Positions 1-12,433 of a stretch of 64,000 nucleotides of DNA are shown here, in pieces (the stretch's first letter is position 1; each line of letters begins with the position of its first letter). The stretch lies in contig QEYB01001349.1 of NCBI GenBank assembly GCA_017562135.1, positions 60,674-124,673 of the forward strand, written 5' to 3'. Source of the stretch: Dipylidium caninum. Its lineage: Eukaryota > Platyhelminthes > Cestoda > Cyclophyllidea > Dipylidiidae. Below the pieces are notes generated by a model. That model was given only the letters and a program-made list of their open reading frames with translations, was not told the origin of the DNA and did not search any database. A program made the translations under genes and the position numbers.

Positions 1-33
1 AATGCGGGAGGGATAAAGCGTAAAACGACATAC

Positions 34-3000
34 CGACATAGTTAGCGCCCACCTCTGCAGCCGTCTGTTCGTTCTCCTGAAAGTGCGCGATTTCGCGCAA
101 CAGTTTTATTTCGATCTCCGCCTGAGCGAGGAACTGACGACGATTTTTTATCACTTTTATGGCCACCTCCTCATGCGTCTTCCGGTCGTGCGCCCGAAAA
201 ACCTGCCGCATTTAATGAAAAAAAAGCCTTGGTATAACAGTGTTCAATTACAAAAGATTAATTGAGATCGGTTAAAAGGAAAAAGGAAAGCGCAAGACAC
301 TAAATCGATTTAATGGGCTTCTCCAGACCTTCATAGCACCTAAGAATGAAAAAATCACCTCCAATTGTTGAAGGAAAAATCATGCTCACTCGAAAACTAT
401 GTCAAAAGTAAAATCACCTGTCCAAAAGTCCCCTTCCCCTTGATATCTGTAATCTCATACCGATCCAACCACACGCTACCAATTTTGAGGAAGTCTGTGG
501 TAGTCTGATGTCGAAGGAAGCGGTTACTGCTGCTGCTACTGCAATTACCGCTTCCACCAGCCGCTTGAACACTGCGTGGAGCAACGTTAGCGGCACTGTT
601 CGAAGATGTGGCGGTGACCGTGGAGACTGTTCCGGTGGGTGGGGGAGGGGGTAGAGGAGCGGGAAAGGGTTGGCAACTCATCTTTTGCTGTTGTTGCCGG
701 TTGCCTGGGAGAAAACGAAAAATCGTGTTAAGAGACAGCCGAATGGACGGATTTAAAGCAAATGGATAGCGGAAGGAGGGGGAGGGGGGAGAGGAGGGAC
801 GAATGAAGGATTGATAACTCACCGACGTCGTACAGGTGTTGCTGTTGTTGTTGGAAGGAGATGGAGGATGTGTTGGCATTCCAAGCACCAGCGGCGCCAG
901 AGGCCCCATTTGCAGGCCGACCATGATGCAGTTGACAGCAGCAAGATCGATTTGAGGTGGAGTTAGTAGAGGAATTCGATCCGGAAGCAGCAAAAAGACA
1001 GCAATGACCGCCAATGGCATTATTGTTAGCCGCAGTAGTACCAGTGGAAGTGGCTTCATGACCCCCCTTGCGATCGCGTTTCATGAGGTTCTCTTCGCAT
1101 GCCTGCTCCCTCCGACGCTTTTTACGGAAATAGACCTGTTGAAGTAGAGAGAAATAGAGAGAGGCTAGAAATTGAGTGGTTATTGGAAATACCATCCATA
1201 CATCCGATCGCCCAAACTTTCAACGAACACTTACGAGTTCGCATCATCTACGAACCAACCGGTTGAATGACGATTTAACGAATACTTGATGAACAAGGGA
1301 TTTTTGTCGGCATAGCGGAAAAGACGAGGGGAGGAAAGAAAGCATTTACCGAAACCCAGCGGACAATTTATCATGATGTGCAACTCGTCCCAACTATCAA
1401 GTAAAGGAACGGATTCTGTAACCATAATCCTCAAAATGAAAGTGCCGAAAGGATCAACTACTAATCATTCACACCGGCTGGAACCCTGAAATCAAAATAA
1501 CCCTCACAAGCTCACTTTCAGAAACTAGTGTTAAGACCGATGGCCTTAAAGAGACAACATGTAGCAGGATTGACCACAAAGGAAAAAAAATACAAAATTC
1601 CACTTAAACTTCGACTTCCGCCAGACCCAAGAAAAGCTAATGGAATCACACACACGTTTCGTCTGGCCTCGAAAAATATACGAAATTTTGCCCCTTTCTA
1701 TGACACACTGCACCAGTCTGAAAATAGGCTAGTCGGCATAGACATCCGAACCAAGTAATGGATCGCGAATTTCTCACAAGGTATTTTTCCGTTAAGAGAT
1801 ATTAACAAAAGTATGTCCCGAGCATCAATTCATTAAACTCCACCCCTCGATTCTGACAAATAAAGTGAAACTCAGTGCAAATCTTCAAAAATCTCCTAGG
1901 ATCAGAGTTAAAATGTTTCCCAAAAGCCCCGAGCACCTCTAGTCAACAACTTTTCGGTAGTGGACTGGTGAAATAAATATTTGGACAAGAATTCCGAGGA
2001 TCATGAAACCCTCATAGCCAAATGATCCACGCAATTATAATGCAAAAGCTTTCTTCGGATCATCCTCGTCGACAGAAACAAAAATGACAACATTCGGCCA
2101 TCCGGTAGATGTGAAGACGTTAACCCACCTCATTGATAGTCTCGTAGGTCTGAATCAATTTCACTGACATGCGCACCAACAAACGTTGCGGCGGAAGAGA
2201 CTGTTGTTGTTGGTGGTGCGATAGCCGCCTAAACATGATTCCATCGATAGGGGCCGGCGGCCCTGCCGTCGAAACGACTGCTGCAGCAGCGGTCGTAGTT
2301 GCGCCGACAGTGCTTGCAGCACTGGTAGTAGTACAGTATGGAAACGTCGGGTAACTGTAAGTGTTATTGGTGTTGACGTTGGCAACACTACTTCCAGTTG
2401 TAGGGAGAGGACTTCCGCTGGAACTACTCAGCTCCATAGCCTCCACTTCCATCGGCTGCTGCTGCTGTTGTGGTTGTGGCAGTTGAGACGTTGAATTCTT
2501 GCTTTTCAGAGAGTAGGAGGGATCAAGATTCGCGTAGGCTGAAGCGGACATCACATTGAGGGACGAAGTGGAGGTCGTTGCAGCCAGAGCTGGAGCTGGC
2601 GACGACTGCGGTGGAGGTGAGGAGGTAGTAGTAACGGGGGTTTTTGTTCCGACCATTTGCTGTTGTTGTTGCTGCTTGCGTTGCTGGTGATGGTGATGAT
2701 GGCCGAGTTGGGAAAGCTGATCGAAAGTAACCAGTTGGCCGTAGATCGCGGCGCCGAGGGAGGGAAGGGAGGACATGCTGCAGACGCCCAGGCCCAATGA
2801 AGAAAGCGCGGAGTCAGGAGCATTCGGATCCGCATGCTTCTTGCACATCTCTGAGGAAATAGAATGCACAACACACTCACACTAACTTTAAAACAGTCAT
2901 AAAAGTCAGCAGGCCAAAATCGCCAAAATGGATAAGTATCTACCGCCACAAACACGTAAAATAGGTGAAGTCGAATTAGAAGAAATAGAGAGAATCGCGA

Positions 3001-6000
3001 GATCTTACTTCTCCTGTTCAATTATTGCAGACATTGCGGGTTTAGTGGAAGCCTATCCATGTCTCGGGAACAAAAGCTTCGTAAAAATACAATATGTAAA
3101 GAAAAAAATAGATTGCCACATTTCAAGCATGGTGAATACCTTGAAGTGAGGCATTGATCTCACTTTCAAGAGTCATACTAAAAAAACTAGCACGAGCAGA
3201 CCACCGAAGAAGCAAGGTCAAGGAGGGAAAGACTTGAGTCCAGTTACTTTCTCCGCAGATTACAGTAATGAAAATGAACCACGAAATGCAAGCTAGAAGC
3301 GAAACAAAATACTCGAGGATGACTAACTTAGACAAATAGGGACAAAGGCGGAAAGAGGAGAACGGATCGAAGTGGAAAAAGTTCGAAAGTTCGAAAGAAT
3401 TGCATTGAACAGAGGCAGAAAAAGCAGACAGAAAAGATTTGGAGATCTCAACAGGTAATCAGTCGGATGGTTAGTTTGTTACATAGTACACACTGCTAGC
3501 CTACCTAGTAGGAGAGCATTGATTGGCAAACTGCGTCATAGCTGTAAATATCGCACCTAGGCAAATGTGCACACGCCACAGCGCACCCCCACCCCGCACA
3601 CACGAACACAGCTATGGAGATAAATTTCAACTTCTGCCAGACACACACATCACAGCCGTCGTCGCTACCATCGACACCATCGTCACGGTCTATTGCGGAA
3701 GGCATTTGACCTTTGATAACTTAGAATAGATATTTTCAGCTTCTCATTCCTCACCTACACGCCGGCTACACGTATTTGTCGTACGTACGGCTGAGATTCC
3801 GAGACTATAAATTGATAAAATACAACGCTATTGTGGATTCAGTGACTTAAATTCCTTCTCAAAAGTACACATTTTTTCGTCAACGCAAAATCAGTCCGGT
3901 CGGATTTCCGACATCCATCATTCACCCCCCACGCAGTCACTAACAATTATGCGGGTGACCGACAGACGTGAACGTCACCTTTTTGCAGTGGAGAAAAAGG
4001 TAAAGGAAAACCCCATTGTCCTAGACCACGATTTTTTTTGACGGCATGCTGTTCGACAAGCAGAAAACAAGACGTTTTAACAAAATGTTCGAGGGAATCT
4101 ACTCTAAAACTCACTGATAAATGTAGTCTTTAAGTTAAGTGTACAGATGATAAGCCCTAGCTGTCGTTGGTTGACCCTGTAAGGGACTCGAACAAGTAGT
4201 TTAGTCTACCTCACTGTAATACTTAGGAGTCATAAAGATTAAAGAACTGAGAAAGGTTGGTAAATGGGCAGAGAGGTGAGCAAATGGTAATGCAAGCCAA
4301 ATCTGGGGTTGGTATTTAATAAAGAATAGGATCATGGAGCGCTCATAGTGAAAAAGATCTAAAACGTTTGTCAAAACAACCTCTAGACAGCATTCTATGC
4401 TGTATTAGCATAGCCATGGAAAAGCCCAAAAGACTGGTTAATATGTTTCAGGTTAGACAGATTGACCATTTGGATAGGCAAAAAAAGAATACGAGTAGTG
4501 AGACAGGTGAACGATTGGGTAAATAATTTAGCCGCTGATTGATCGGTGCAGCTAGGGAAAAAGAATGTGACTAGATCATCTGACTGGGGATGGGAAGAAG
4601 GGAAGGAAGGGGCATAGTACGTCACCAGCAATGAGGATAGAATGAAGGGATGAGCAAAACAAGCAAACAATCCATAATGGAATGGAGAAAGTCTATCAAT
4701 GAATGGCCATATTAAGCCACCATTTCAGCCGACAGGAGGGGAGAATTATACAACTTCCCTAGTCTGGCAAGTAAGTCAACGGTGGGAGGACGTGGCCAGT
4801 GAATGGGGACAATGGATGGACTGGTTGAAAGCCCAAGTGCTGCGATATAAAATAGCCTCATCACAAGGGCAAGATCCATGTAACGGCAAAAGCGACACCC
4901 GTTGATTTTGCTGCTTCGGCGACTGCAACCCATTGCAGAGCCCGAGGTGGCAGCGGGTAGGAGGCGGGTAATTAGTCAGCCTCTGAAAAGTTTCTTTGCG
5001 CGTGTGTGCGTGCGTGCAGGCGTGCGAACGTGTGTGTGGGCGCGCTGGTGTATGAGTCAGACGCGCACACGCGCTGCACACACACCGACGAAGTGGGTGC
5101 GTATCTTCATTCACTTCCGAGTTAGCCAGGCTACATAGTGAACCTGCTCACTGACAGCCCTGAAGGTTGGTCCACCACCGAAATCTCAATCGAATTAGAC
5201 GAGGACTTCGCTCATTGAATTACCGCAATTCCCCACCAACTCTTCACCCCGTGTCCTACACAACCGTGTCTTAATAACCAACGGTGGAGGCGCGTCGGGA
5301 GACATGAATACACAGTAGCCAGATAATGTAATATTCGTACAGTGACGAGGGTTGGGGAGAAGAGCAGAAAACAGTGACTTGTAATAATCAAGGCCTGAAC
5401 GAAAGCCCCTAAGGGAGAAGTAGAGAAAGTATCTCATGACAGGATGGAAAGTAACGCGGATCCCAATAGCAAATTAGGGGTGCGTTACTACCAAAACAGT
5501 CTCTACACCAGATAACAAACCCTTCAGATGCAATTGCAGCTTCATAACCGGGCACAATTGCAGCATTCAATTTGCATGACGAAAGGAGACCACGAGAGCA
5601 ACCTCGTAGGTCAATGGGATGCTTTCATGTGGCAAACTCAATCCAACCAGGATGCTTCGATAGAAAGGCCAAAGTAGGCGGAAGTACTGTCACATATCGG
5701 GAGGGCATTACTGACAATAAGCTGACTCCTGTCAAAGACAAGGAGACAGAAAAGGTGCAGGAATGCTCAAGAGCATTTCTCTGATGAGGTTTATCGACAA
5801 CCTTTGCAACTACATAAACAAACTGCGCAGAGACCTTAATTTGGACACCACAATCCCCAGTCGAGATGACGATGATGGAAACAGTGGAATGCGTTGTCGG
5901 AGGAAAAGCAACTCGGCTGCACAAATGAATCATGCCATCTAGACAACAATAGACTGCAATTAGGGCATCATTACGTTAAAATTACTTAAAGGCACAGAAA

Positions 6001-8732
6001 GGGTTTAACCTCCCAATAATATAGACTTATTCATGGCTATTGCGCAAACCGGGTAAACTAAGCAAAATAAAGCAATTAACTGGAGCTAAAATTTAACCTC
6101 TATTTAACTCGTGCTTTTCGCTGTCAGAAACTACGCCCAACGAGCCTCAGTGATAAGATGTTTACAAAGCAAGAGGAAGACAATTCCAGGGATCATCCGA
6201 AAAGCATTCAAGTAAAGAATTATTATAGTTTACAATAATTAATCGTGCCAGGTGTCTGGTAGAAAAAGGTGCGATTAGTCAGGGAGAAGGCGCTTGAAGA
6301 TTCTGTAACAAAATTGAGACGGAAGGGACCAGCAAATGAAAGTTTTATCGAAAATGAGGCAATAGCGGGAATACTTGATTGATGGTGCATAACCCAGAGT
6401 AGTAGGACGACGATAAGTGCGAAAGACCCTAAAGGGGTATAAATAACCAAAATCTGGCATAATAAATCGACTTGAAGACGAGTCTTTGGCCAAAATCGTA
6501 AAGAAGGCCGAGGCAAGACAACCCTCCAATCAACTCCGATGAACCTTCCATGGGAGCTCACTGCTGAAAAACCTCAACCCATTGACTTCAAAACCAGTTA
6601 GCCTCGGGAAAGCATTGTGAACAGTTCGGAAAGAGGGAGAATGGGAAACTCCCAGACATAGGTTTAACTCTGTGGATGGTGCTATTTTAGGTGGATATTA
6701 TCATTAGAAAACATTTAAATTTTGAAAGGATCATTTAAACAAATAGTGAATTAAAGTATGGGCACGGAGCGAGCTAGCAAATAACAAAAGAAAGACCCGA
6801 CTGCCACTGCTACCACCACTGTTAGCTTACTAACTAGCGATTCGCAGCTAGCTAACCATCTATCAAGTAAGGAAGCGCGCAAAGGGTTAATTTTGGTCAC
6901 TATAAACGCATCACACATACACACACACACACACGTAGAATCTGAACAAAAATAGTAGGCATGGGGCGAGGGCCGAACGAGCCAGTGGGCTAGTCTGGCA
7001 ACGGCTAGCACTAACGCACTAACGCGCGCCCACAAACGCATGCAGTAGAAAGTAGAGTGAAAAACACACGCATGCACACACACACAAATACATCTAGACG
7101 ATGAACAGAAGGGGAATTAAATGCCTCCAGACATGTGCTTGGACACAAGAGGATCCGGCAGTTCAAAACAATGATGCTCACATAAGGAAAAAGAAAAGAT
7201 CAACGACTCATAGCTCTCCTGTGGAGTTTGAATTCGGAATTTAGTACCTGATACACACCATTTGTCAGTTTAACATTTCTTAATCCGTAATTAATATGCA
7301 GAAGAAAGTGATAAAGATGTTTAAGATGTTGGATCACGCTTGATTTAAGAAGTTCTCTGGCTCTGAACTTGGAACAATGACATCAATTTTAGATAGTTTC
7401 CTTAGAATGTTTTACTCTAGCTCGTGTCAAGTACCGTTGCGGTCTATTCGTCAGAAATTGTTCGTCCAGGGCAGAAGTTGGATTGAGAAACTATTCCCTT
7501 GCATCAGGAGTCGTGGACTAAGCAATCCAAAGGCAGGTTGTGACAACACATCCAATGAGACAATTTGCACCCTGCAAATCCATACATTCTTTATTGACAT
7601 TCAAACTACAAAACCAATGCCTAGGCAATTTTAAAGGATTCTTTAATAATATCTTATGATTGGTCAGTTGGAACACAACCAGCAGTGAAAACTTGAAGCA
7701 CTCTTATTAATATTCAAAGCAAATGCGAATGGAATATGACAAGACGTAGTAAGATTATATATCTACAATCCAGATGTTTTCCTGATGCATAGTAATAACA
7801 TTCCCACTGTAGAGGAGGATCGCTAACTGATTTAACCGAACGGTCCCAATAAAACATTATAATTGCCTCAAAATGACGTATAACAATTATCCAAAACATT
7901 TTAGTGGTAAACCTGCTCCCCACGTTGAGGAAAGAAGAGATATGCAAACAGCAATAGTCCAACACAAAGACGTAACTAAGCGAATCACATTGATACACAA
8001 GAGGCATCTTTACCCTTTTGACATATATAGAGAAATGTTGGAGAATAAACCCTACTAGATGTAGCAAAATGAAAAGCTTTCACTCTTACTGTGGTCTCGG
8101 TCGTACGAACTGACCGGATAGACGATTAAAAAACTGAGTGGATAGTAATGCATTCAAATCAATTTGCAAGCGCCAGTGATAAAATAGACCCTAGGCCGAT
8201 TACGATGTGTCCAGACGACTGAACTACTTGCGACTTCGTCAAAGTAAATTCGATAGTTCAAATAGCTGATTGCGGTTTGGGAAGTAGGGAAGTGAGAATA
8301 ACTCTATATAAACACTAATAAGTGTGAATTCAAAGGAAAATTAGCGTAAATCCATCAAGAGGTCAGAAGGGGACACAATTATCCATTTAAAAGTAAATAA
8401 AAAACGAAGACACGAAGTTTAAACTACTAAAGTTAACAACAAACGAGTCGGACTCATAGATGTAACAATCAGTTATCCGTTGATTTTCTATTTAGAGCTC
8501 TTAACGGGATGGAGCATAAGGTAACAAAAGCAACTTAAAAACCAGTCAAAATATGACGCAATGCCTGCAAAAATTAGAATAAAATATAAAATATCAACTG
8601 AGCTAAGTAGGAAACGAGGCGCAAACCTTGCTGGCCCTGCTGTTGCTGTTGCTGCTTCTTCGTCTCCATCAGATCAGCAGGTGCAGCTGTGGTGACAACG
8701 GCACCAAACGAAGATGGAGGCAATGCACTCAT
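34..8732 (-). CDS. DYRK1/minibrain-type dual-specificity kinase, N-terminal 532 codons (partial)
   Basis: Five exons read on the minus strand: 8732-8627, 2850-2129, 1135-823, 704-418 and 202-34, with all phases closing. The gene continues off the left edge after a donor at 33. Exon 1 starts MSALPPSS and ends in a Gln run. Exon 2 is Ser/Pro/Thr/Gln-rich with a HHHHHQQRKQQQQQQ tract and ends in the DYRK-homology box KLIQTYETINE, which joins to VYFRKKRRREQ, the equivalent of human INEVYYAKKKRR. A bipartite basic NLS-like stretch follows. The kinase domain opens with WLDRYEI and the glycine-rich loop GKGTFGQ, split by an intron before VFRAHD; the VAIKVIKN lysine strand is present. Known family role: autophosphorylates an activation-loop Tyr, then phosphorylates Ser/Thr substrates in nucleus and cytoplasm. 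The catalytic HCDLKPEN and YQY loop lie outside the window. Intron 1 is 5.8 kb. The exon-1 start is the first ATG in frame; further upstream exons are possible. Confidence 0.9.
4997..5090. repeat. GT/CA-rich alternating purine-pyrimidine tract
   Basis: A run of gcgcgtgtgtgcgtgcgtgc-like sequence is followed by cgcgcacacgcgctgcacac. It is an imperfect (GT)n.(CA)n microsatellite with interspersed CpG, inside the first intron of the kinase gene. Confidence 0.8.
6911..6934. repeat. CA microsatellite
   Basis: tcacacatac followed by an uninterrupted run of seven CA units. A second, weaker CA-rich stretch lies at 7066-7087. Confidence 0.85.
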
Positions 8733-11585
8733 TGCACAAAAGGCAAGAGGGGAGGGAAGAACAGAGAGGTAGATAGGCAACCAGTAAATCCACCGGGTTT
8801 ATTTCGACCTATCGAAGCCACTGCTTCAGCTGCTCCTGCGTTGACGCTCGAAGGAGTAATCAGGGGTTTGTCTGTGCGAGCGTGTGTTTCGCCTCCAATT
8901 ATTCAATAAAGCTAGAATAAGATTGGGGGAAGAGGTGTTTACTAGCAAACAGTAACAGTGGATAAAATGGAAATATGAACATCTAAAATGATGTTAGTGG
9001 TAGCAGTTGTAGAGGGTACAATCAATGTATTTGTGCGCGCCTATGTGCGCACACACTAACACAATCACTTAACAAGCAAGCGCGCGCGTACAGGCTAGCA
9101 CGCACGACAGCGCGTCTTTCAGTGGTGTGCCGTGTTGAATGCACCCACACACATATGCACACATACGAAGACAGGGCCGCATCAGAATAAATGGACAATT
9201 TCATGGAAAAAGGAGAAATGAATGCTAAGATGTAAAAATAAGAGGACAGGAGCAAACATGGGCTCAAAGAGGTGTCGGTAATTAAGATAAGGAGAGAGCT
9301 TGGGTGAAAATAGCGTTAAAAGAGTTTAAACCAAGAGGGTTAGCTAGGGTGTGGTCCGCTTTATAAGAAAAAACAATCATCAGATAAAATGTTAATAACA
9401 ACTGCTACAGTTGAACATAACTGCGATTATAAAAGCCTAAAAATGATACTTGAGAAGTAAAATCGGCAAAGTAATATTCAAATAGATTAGTAAGGACAAA
9501 TGAATTACAAACAAAGGGTAGGAATCTATTTATTTATCAAATCATGTCCGTCACGTACACAAAGAAGCGTAACGAGAAACGACAAGAAAAGTCGGAAGGC
9601 AGAAGCCCCATAAGACTCCACAAAAGACTTTATGTGGGGCAGACAAATTTTTGTAAACGCGGGAAAGGAGTTTTCTTGAGCTATTCATGAACGAAAATTA
9701 CGGGATTTACGACGTGGGGGATTAAAATAGACAAAATATGGGCCGCGGGAGGCTATAGCCCACCTGGCAAAAATTGAAATAACGGTTAATGTGACAAAAC
9801 GGTAAGGGCTACAGTATGATTGAGGTGGAGATAGCAAACGGACAAATAAACGTACAAAAATTTAAAGAAATTGACCAACTGCCATCATTGGCATCAATGA
9901 AAGCCTGGAGCGAAATTAATTGATGTATTTAAACATCAATGGCGCAATTTATTACGCAGCAGTAAAATAAGTTGTTCGCGGGAAATTCTGGAGTTGGGTG
10001 CACAAATATTATACTTTTCATGACAACTAGAGCCGTATCTGTTACAATCTGCGTGCACACTGTAAGCAACCATCAACACAACTTATTCGCTAATATACAC
10101 CAATGCTCGACGCGTAACTACTTGCAAATTTGACAAAGTACGAGGCCTCAAAGAAATACTGTTTGCAAGTATTTTTCCCCCATATCAGCAGTTGCATGTG
10201 GACATTTGAAATCTAAATAAATCCTCCATATGAGAATACAAATCCACCGCGTAACCCTCAATATTAATCTATCATCAATCGGTCCCTTAGGCCACCCCTG
10301 CATTGTTACTACAAGTGACATTGTAGTCACTCGAACCATCTTTCCCCTCACCAAGACGGAGCAGAAAGGGCTTTTGCTGCTTTCTGTATTCATACCGCAG
10401 CGAAGTAAGTAGTCCACCATGCCCGCGAATCTCGCCTACTTTCGCTCAAAAACAGTCAAGAACTTCGGCTGCGTCAATACAATGTTAAAATTCCGCTACA
10501 AAAATCACTTCATCCGTCAACCCACCCACCGTTCGCTCTGCCCCTCATGTGAGTGTTCAGTTCAACAGCGTCTCTAGTTTCAAGTCCAGTGCTACTGGGT
10601 GAAAGGTAAAGACAAGGTAAATATGTAGCCCTAGATACAGAGTCAATTCTTCATTCGTAACAAATCAGGGGAATTTTAAAAGTTCTTTTGAGCCTCCAGC
10701 TAGGACTCGGAATTCGATAAGACCTGAGGATATTACTAGAGAATGTACTAATTTATTCGTCGTCTTTTGCATGTTTTAATGAATAATAAAATCAAATCAA
10801 TCGCTTGACATTTCCCTTCGTTCTGCCCTACATCGAAAAAAAGCCCCCCAAGTCCTAATTATTTCCTCCCTCTTTATTAAAGTTTGTCAGCTAGTTTCGC
10901 CAAGGCAAATATGACTACAGTTGGAAGTACTACGAAACAAAATGCAACCACTAGTGTAACCCAATCGTTAGAATTCAGCATATAAACAATACCCTATTAT
11001 AGCTTTTCCAGGTTTCATCGAACCAACAAGCAGCCCTGCCTTTGAGTTAGGTAGGGAACACAGTCTAGCCAGAGGGTATCGTCAGGTAATCCAACCGTTC
11101 TATTTGCCTAACTTCTCCGGCATAAATGAATACAGTTTCATCACAAGAATTATCCTATGCGACTTACATGAACAAAAGGAGTAAAAACAATAGAAATTTT
11201 TTGGTAAATTAGTGGCGAAAAGCGCATATAAAAACGAGACCTAATTGGCAATAGGTGCAATAAACTCCAAATTGTGTTTTCATTTCGCCGGTAAAATGAG
11301 CCGTAAAAGACGTATAGGTGAAAAAAAACTAATAACACGAGCAGCAAAATAATGAACGATGGCCCCTATGACACAGGATTTAACAAAACATTACTCCGTA
11401 TCAACGCCGTGCTCAAAGTTCATACGAGATCAAAATTTAATAAAAAACGGACATTTATTTGAACCCGTTTTCGAAACTCAGTTGTTTATGCTACAAAAGG
11501 GAGTACGAATAATTATATAGGTACAATTAAGTTTCAACAAGAGCACGGATGAATTTACACATTTAAGAGAATTTACCAAGAAACA
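8733..11585. other. Intergenic stretch, no gene seen
   Basis: Lies between the putative start of the DYRK1-like gene and the stop of the SARNP-like gene. It is AT-rich, with another imperfect alternating GT/GC/CA tract around 9033-9160. No exon pair with consistent splice phase, RNA gene or transposon protein was found. It must hold the kinase promoter and the SARNP 3' end. Confidence 0.5.
11454..11459 (-). terminator. Candidate polyadenylation signal (AATAAA) of the SARNP-like gene
   Basis: tttatt on the plus strand gives AATAAA on the minus strand, about 130 nt beyond the SARNP stop codon. Position is plausible, but the hexamer is common in AT-rich DNA. Confidence 0.4.
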
Positions 11586-12433
11586 CTAACAGACACCCTC
11601 TGATTCACTCCGCACTTTTTTTGCCTCTGACAACCCGAACCTAACTGCCCTTTTATTTTTCTTCCTTTCTTCCTCAGAAACCGCTCCACCGAACCGTTCT
11701 AACCTTTTTCGCTTGCGCTCCAAATCGTCGAAGTTATCACTTGCTGCGTCCTATCAAAACACGAACAATTTAAGAAACACTTCGAATGGGAACGAAGTTG
11801 CCGGATAAAGTAACTCACAGGTTTAGAAACATTTCTCGTACCAAATCTTTCTGCCCGGGCTTTCCACCGTTCTGAATCCGATTTAGGTACGGTAGTGACT
11901 GGCAAACCAAAGCGTTTGGCCCTTTCTAACCTTTTCTCCCAGTCTTCACTGTTTCCTAAAGGCCTGGGAGCACCTCCGAGACCAGTATTACTCGAGACGT
12001 TTCCACTGCCTCCAAAACGTTTTTTACGAAGGGCTATTCTCTATCACAGAAATTAGTAGGAGGAGAACAAACTTCTTCCTGTGACATTTTCGATATATCT
12101 GTCCCTCGTAGTAGGAGGTGCTTTACTTGGTTCAAGTTCATTTACAGCTTCTACTTTCGAGTTTTTCTCCAAATTAGATGGTGCTTCTTGGGCGGACTTT
12201 GTTCCCGATACAGTCACAGGATCATTAGCAGAGACATCGTCTTCATCGAGCAATTCTGCCTCTTCTTCAGGTTGTACTGTCACGGGAGATTTTCCAGCTG
12301 AAAAATCGAGTCGCATTTAATAACATGAAGCCTTACCATCGTGAGCAAGAATACGCTCTATGACTTCCTGTTTGGATCCAGAAACAGGGAGGGAGGAAAT
12401 GACGCATATCCTTTTCAATTCTGCCAACTGCAT
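11586..12433 (-). CDS. SARNP/CIP29 (Tho1)-like SAP-domain mRNA-export protein
   Basis: Exons 12433-12337, 12297-12073, 12034-11819 (probably split, see below) and 11750-11586, the last ending in TAG. Residues 1-33 (MQLAELKRICVISSLPVSG...ERILAHDG) form a short SAP motif, a DNA/RNA-binding helix-hairpin found in this family. An acidic linker (EEEAELLDEDD) follows. Five RFG boxes typical of SARNP come next: RKKRFG, RAKRFG, RAERFG, RLERFG and RAVRFG. Family role: partner of the DEAD-box helicase UAP56/DDX39B and the TREX complex in nuclear mRNA export. Introns of 38 and 39 nt separate exons 1-3. In the third exon the first RFG box and the following part lie in frames that differ by one base. A 28-nt GT-AG intron (11964-11991) or a 43-nt one (11956-11998) would restore a protein of about 220 residues (human SARNP is 210). 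Otherwise there is an indel in an A4 run. Confidence 0.88.

Larger units (their letters stand above)
2851..8626. other. Large first intron of the DYRK1-like gene
   Basis: No coding exon could be supported inside this stretch. The short open frames have no recognisable motifs and no matching splice phases. It contains two GT/CA-rich tracts (listed separately) and AT-rich single-copy-looking DNA. The exon boundaries on both sides fit: exon 1 ends in CAA G, and exon 2 begins with AG before MCKKHADP. This makes it an intron rather than an intergenic gap. Confidence 0.6.

Noticed and set aside
2169..2354. Plus-strand frame with Ala/Val runs
   Set aside because: Shadow of the low-complexity kinase exon on minus.
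4150..4230. gttcgagtccc-like B box on minus (possible tRNA)
   Set aside because: No A box or acceptor pairing around it.
8628..8909. Plus-strand frame beginning with a poly-Leu run
   Set aside because: It is the complement of the Gln-coding CAG/CAA run in the kinase first exon.
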